From contig NC_047488.1 of assembly GCF_002079055.1 (NCBI RefSeq), forward strand, positions 434,001 through 498,000: a stretch of DNA of 64,000 nt, written 5' to 3'. The stretch is from Saccharomyces paradoxus. Its lineage: Eukaryota > Ascomycota > Saccharomycetes > Saccharomycetales > Saccharomycetaceae. The notes beneath the pieces were generated by a model. It was given only the letters and a program-made list of their open reading frames with translations, did no database searches and had not been told where the DNA came from. The stretch's first letter is position 1. Every line of letters begins with the position of its first letter. The position numbers and the translations under genes are program-made. This document shows positions 59,715-64,000 of the stretch, piece after piece.

Positions 59715-60297
59715 TTTTTCTTGAAAATCAACACGAGTGCAAAAAAGGAACCAAAACAAAAGAAATCCTCAAAAGTAATTGAACAGGTTTTCGAGTCCTA
59801 ATTGCAAGTAAAATTATGTATACAAAGTACCTGATAAGTATCGCAGCAGTGATTCAACACTCGAGAAGAGTAAAAATTTTCAATTTTTTTCCACTGCGCT
59901 GTAACATTGCGAGGCGTAGAAAATGATCACTATAGTGCTGCTGCTGCTGCTGCTGCGTATTACTGCAGCCTATTTGAGTTTTATCATTAGTTCATTTGCG
60001 TGGCCAATTTACGATCCTCATCTGATTTGTTTATTTTGTTTGACTGGTGTATGTATTTATTCCAAAATTAGGAATTCATCGTCGCATGCTGGCCATTGTA
60101 ATCCATCTATTGCGATAGCGCCAAACCAAGCGTTCGCAGAATCTTTGTTGTCAATATATACATATGTATACGTATTTATATATGTTGCGGTATATACAAG
60201 GGTTGTTTACATGGTCTTCAATAGACGTGGTTGATCTTTAGGCTCAAAAGGAATATAAATTGGTGGATAATAGAAAACCAAAAGGAGCAAACACCAT
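59715..60297. other. GRS1-MRPL36 intergenic region
   Basis: 583 bp that includes the GRS1 promoter and MRPL36 3' end. A (CTG)n run at about 59938-59956 and a 103-codon plus-strand frame (59923-60234) that begins in it are present; I do not recognise the frame. Confidence 0.55.
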
Positions 60298-60879
<582 letters not shown>

Positions 60880-61062
60880 CTAGCGCTATTCTTCACTTCT
60901 AGATATAATAGAATACCCTTTCGTTCTGGTTATGTAGTTTTGTTCCATATTGTGCGAGACATCGCTCTCTACGATTCTGAAACAAAACTATTAAGATTAT
61001 AAATGCTACAGTTATTATGATTTTATTGTGTATTTGATACTCAAATAAAAAAGCCCTATCTA

Positions 61063-63012
61063 TTACAAATCGACTTCATCAACAAACCCCTTGAGCTCGC
61101 TTTTCATTGTTTCAGCGACTTTCGTATCGAGTTTAGCTATTCTATTAATGATATCTTGAAAGCTCGCTGTTTTAACATCAAAATCTTCTTGTTCTTCTTC
61201 ATCTGCATCAACATCATCCACCTCATCGTCTATATTACCAGGCACTTTCAAGTTCTGATCAGTGTCTATTTCTTCATTCTCTAAAGCAGCGTCATCTGGC
61301 TCCTCAGTTATGGCGTCGTTATCATCATAACCATCGCCATCAGCAATACCCTTATCCTCCTTTACAGCATTTGAGGACATTTGACTATCTGCATCCATAT
61401 TTATATCCCCATCTGCATCTTTATTGGTGTTAACACCCATTCCATCTTTTGCGTTCTTGTTTTCGGGTACCATGGATTCCTTAACAAATAGCATTGTCTT
61501 GAAGTACTTCAACTTGTACTTATTGTATTCATAGTTTCCTTGAACCATGCAGCCAAGTTCGTACTTTACTATTCTTCTTATCTTGACCAAATCTAATTCT
61601 TTAAACCATCCAGTTAATTCATTTACCTTATCTAAATATTCGACATTGTTAAAAACTTCTGCAATATTTGGTTCACCAATTAATAAATCAATCTGTAACA
61701 TCAAGTACCACGGTACTCTTTTTCCGTCAAACTGGAACCTGCTGTCAATATCACCTGGAGTGTCTGATTCAAACACCGAGGGTGGCGGCTTGGGAACATT
61801 TTTTTTCACTATGGGAGAAGATAATAATTTTCTTTCAATCTTGAAATATTCCGTTTGATATTGAGCATATTTTACAGAACTTCTAGGGTCTATGCCAAAT
61901 TTGATATATGTATTTCTCCAAGGCCCCATTGTAAAACGATAAGATATGAGCGCTAGTGCTATCTTCATAGTATGGTGTACCTTCTTCGGCACAATTCCAT
62001 CAAGATGTCTTTTAACCCAAATTGGACGCCTGGCGAACAGTTCTCTCAGAATTTTCAAGCATTCCTCCAGTGATTCATAAAACTTGGAGTCACTTTTAGT
62101 GCCTGGATAGACTTTTGTTTTCTTAGCCGCCTCAAAATCGTTCAATACCTGTTCATGAGCTTGGGATGGGATAACTGTCTTATCGCTGAGATCATGAACA
62201 AACAACTGATAGTTTTTGATATATGTTCCCTTCACTTCTGTGACACCGTTTTTTTTTTTTTTTGCAAATGGATTAGCTTTATATTTATAAAGTAAAGGGA
62301 AACCAACCATTGATAACTTAGGAGGAGGCGGCAACTGAAAATCTGTACTCGAAATTTTAACGCTACGATCCAAAATCAAATTCCCGATGTTTTCCTGGGG
62401 TTGAGAGTCATTATCTGGAACAGAATTGACAAAACTTTTTAAATTATTCCATTCCAAAGAACCAAAACTACTTTTAAATTCTTTTGCAGAAGGAACATGA
62501 TCCAGTTTGATTTGGAAATCTGACATTTCTCTAAATTTTATAGTATTATCTACTATGGAAACGGGAGTGACTCTCAACTTGTTCGAATCTTTTAGGGAGT
62601 TAATAGAATCTTTGACGCTATTATTATTTTTAGCTAACGTTCCCTTAGGCATTGTTAATTTTAGGATTACAGACTCGTCTCTGAAAGGAACCCTTTTACC
62701 AATTATAGGGTGCTCATTAAAGTAGCTCTTGGACCCGTCTCTATCATTACCATCGTTCAAGTACAGTTCTAACCCATTCTGAGACTCGATGGGGCCATGT
62801 TCTTTAAAAGCTTCTTTCACTTTTTCGATGCCCCCACACATTTTTATAGCCTTTTGTATACTAGAGTGTTTTGTGGAGACATTAAGTGGTAATTCTAAAC
62901 TTGGAATTCTGGGCAGGTCCAATGTAAATTCATCTGCTATTAGCGGTGGTGCTTGGTCAGCGCTAGAATCTGGAATTGATGAAAGTGTGGCAAGAGGCTC
63001 TTCCGCCGACAT
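61063..63012 (-). CDS. TFC1: TFIIIC tau95 subunit Tfc1
   Basis: DNA-binding subunit of the tauA module of TFIIIC; recognises the A box of tRNA genes and, in S. cerevisiae, an A-box-like site in its own promoter. The ATG at 63012 gives 649 residues (MSAEEPLATLSS...), the length recalled for S. cerevisiae; five further open codons begin only at a TTG. The N-terminal triple-barrel dimerisation region with Tfc7 is about 30-220. A central winged-helix-like DNA-binding domain covers about 225-460, with FAKKKKNGV and RRPIWVKRHL. The C-terminus is highly acidic (525-625). Confidence 0.96.
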   Translation of the reverse strand: MSAEEPLATLSSIPDSSADQAPPLIADEFTLDLPRIPSLELPLNVSTKHSSIQKAIKMCGGIEKVKEAFKEHGPIESQNGLELYLNDGNDRDGSKSYFNEHPIIGKRVPFRDESVILKLTMPKGTLAKNNNSVKDSINSLKDSNKLRVTPVSIVDNTIKFREMSDFQIKLDHVPSAKEFKSSFGSLEWNNLKSFVNSVPDNDSQPQENIGNLILDRSVKISSTDFQLPPPPKLSMVGFPLLYKYKANPFAKKKKNGVTEVKGTYIKNYQLFVHDLSDKTVIPSQAHEQVLNDFEAAKKTKVYPGTKSDSKFYESLEECLKILRELFARRPIWVKRHLDGIVPKKVHHTMKIALALISYRFTMGPWRNTYIKFGIDPRSSVKYAQYQTEYFKIERKLLSSPIVKKNVPKPPPSVFESDTPGDIDSRFQFDGKRVPWYLMLQIDLLIGEPNIAEVFNNVEYLDKVNELTGWFKELDLVKIRRIVKYELGCMVQGNYEYNKYKLKYFKTMLFVKESMVPENKNAKDGMGVNTNKDADGDINMDADSQMSSNAVKEDKGIADGDGYDDNDAITEEPDDAALENEEIDTDQNLKVPGNIDDEVDDVDADEEEQEDFDVKTASFQDIINRIAKLDTKVAETMKSELKGFVDEVDL

Positions 63013-63506
63013 TTTTACAGCTTGCAAGTTATTTCCACTCTTCCAAACTATAAAGGTTAAAATATGTTTTTCCTTTTGTATACTTTCCTGTTTTGTCTTT
63101 CAGCTCCTTTCTTTAGGATGTTATTTATCGAACTTTTTTATTAAGGTTGATTCAGAACCTTAGAAGTGAAGGAGGATTTTTTCTGAAAAAACAACGAATT
63201 ATAGCAATTGAAAAACTAAACATGAACATGAGAATTTCTTGAAAATAAACCAAAGGTCAATAATCATATTCATATTCATATACACATATGTATATAATCA
63301 TCTCATTTAAAAGAGTTGCATCAGTTTTCTAAAAAACTAAAAAGCGTAGTAAAATAATAGCGTAAAAAAGAGTGATAATGAGATCGTATTTAGGTATTTT
63401 TGTTATTTCACCTCCCAAGAGTTGATCGTATACACTAATACACAGGCACCTTAAGCAAACGTTCAGATATGTACGAAGAAAGAATAAGAAAGATAAAAGC
63501 TTGTAC
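63013..63506. other. TFC1 upstream region and PTC4 3' region
   Basis: 494 bp, AT-rich, with a TCATATTCATATTCATATACACATATG quasi-repeat near 63265-63290. A plus-strand frame entering from within TFC1 (62789-63163) corresponds to a dubious S. cerevisiae ORF. No gene supported. Confidence 0.55.
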
Positions 63507-64000
63507 TTACGCCAAACCCCTTTCTCTTTCCAAACGGGTCTTCATTTTATTAAACCAGTCTTGCAACGTTTCACCTTTCCTATTTAGCACCACAATGATG
63601 GCAGTCATATTATCAAAGCCGACACCAGTATTGCTATTCGCCTGCGCTATCCCATGGTCCAACAATTTTGTTATTATAGCATCCAACTTCGTTCCTGATA
63701 CCAGATGATACTTTATGAAGTGAATTAACTGTTTGTTGTTATAAATATCCCATATACCGTCACAAGCCAGTACTAAAAACTCATCCTTGGAATAGTCAAT
63801 CTTGTGCATCAGCACATCTGGTTCAACAGTAACCTGTGCTTCTTGTGGTGGGGTTCCGTGAGTTGAATTCTGAGTAATATTTGTTAGTTTCGTCCTTCTA
63901 TGTGGGTAAGTGACACCTCTTTTGAATTGAAAATCACTAAATGCTCTACTGAGAGCCAGTACTCCACCCACTCTCCCAAGAGAGACAGTACCACCATTAT
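63507..64000 (-). CDS. PTC4: Type 2C protein phosphatase Ptc4 (3' part)
   Basis: Manganese/magnesium-dependent Ser/Thr phosphatase of the PP2C family, which in S. cerevisiae acts on the HOG-pathway kinase when overproduced. The window ends inside the gene; 164 C-terminal codons are visible. Signature blocks present: GRVGGVLALSRAFSD (the family GRLAVSRAFGD motif), FLVLACDGIWDIYNN with the metal-binding Asp, and GFDNMTAIIVVL (the DNMT motif). The reading frame is open to the end of the window; the N-terminal metal-ligand region lies outside. The nearest internal start codon in the window (GTG) is not the true start. Confidence 0.95.
   Translation of the reverse strand, partial: NGGTVSLGRVGGVLALSRAFSDFQFKRGVTYPHRRTKLTNITQNSTHGTPPQEAQVTVEPDVLMHKIDYSKDEFLVLACDGIWDIYNNKQLIHFIKYHLVSGTKLDAIITKLLDHGIAQANSNTGVGFDNMTAIIVVLNRKGETLQDWFNKMKTRLERERGLA

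Noticed and set aside
62789-63163. 124-codon plus-strand frame overlapping the TFC1 5' end
   Set aside because: It is mostly antisense to TFC1 coding sequence and corresponds to a dubious ORF; amino-acid composition looks random.

Overview
This is a gene-dense, nearly intron-free segment of a budding-yeast nuclear chromosome. Gene order and protein sequences match the right arm of Saccharomyces cerevisiae chromosome II, from RFC5 (YBR087W) to PTC4 (YBR125C), with no gene missing or rearranged as far as I can tell. Compared with S. cerevisiae proteins recalled from memory, POL30, CMD1 and TEF2 look identical, most genes differ at a few percent of residues, and AIM3, MUD1 and RXT2 differ more. 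The source is therefore probably another member of the Saccharomyces sensu stricto group (paradoxus/mikatae/kudriavzevii/jurei range) rather than S. cerevisiae S288C. That is a judgement from memory, not an alignment. I see no Ty element, solo LTR, tRNA gene, CRISPR array or foreign insert.

Layout. 1-3500: DNA replication (clamp loader RFC5, convergent with PCNA POL30), HMG protein NHP6B, inner-membrane chaperone TIM12. 3680-8000: tandem acid phosphatases PHO3 and PHO5 with the phosphate-regulated PHO5 promoter. 8000-20700: PBY1, RXT2, YBR096W, VPS15, MMS4, FES1. 21000-28000: EXO84, SIF2, YMC2, VID24. 28700-38800: PHO88, IML3, AIM3, CMD1, ALG1, YSA1 and the two-intron gene SUS1. 39000-46000: co-repressor CYC8 with long glutamine and Gln-Ala repeats, and repair ATPase RAD16. 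46000-55400: LYS2, TKL2, TEF2. 55600-64000: MUD1 (one intron), CBP6, GRS1, MRPL36, TFC1 and the 3' part of PTC4.

The genes are mostly independent housekeeping units. Functional links do show: clamp and clamp loader side by side; the PHO duplicates, only one of which carries Pho4 sites; several chromatin regulators (RXT2, SIF2, CYC8, SUS1); and two mitochondrial translation factors flanking the dual-targeted glycyl-tRNA synthetase.

I found no undescribed system. The most interesting signals are RNA-level. FES1 has an intact alternative 3' exon coding for a basic tail. An intron lies upstream of NHP6B although the small reading frame annotated across it in S. cerevisiae is not preserved. GRS1 has an in-frame TTG-initiated mitochondrial leader. 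SUS1 carries two weak-donor introns. MUD1 has an 8-nt first coding exon. The long convergent gap between ALG1 and YSA1 remains unexplained.
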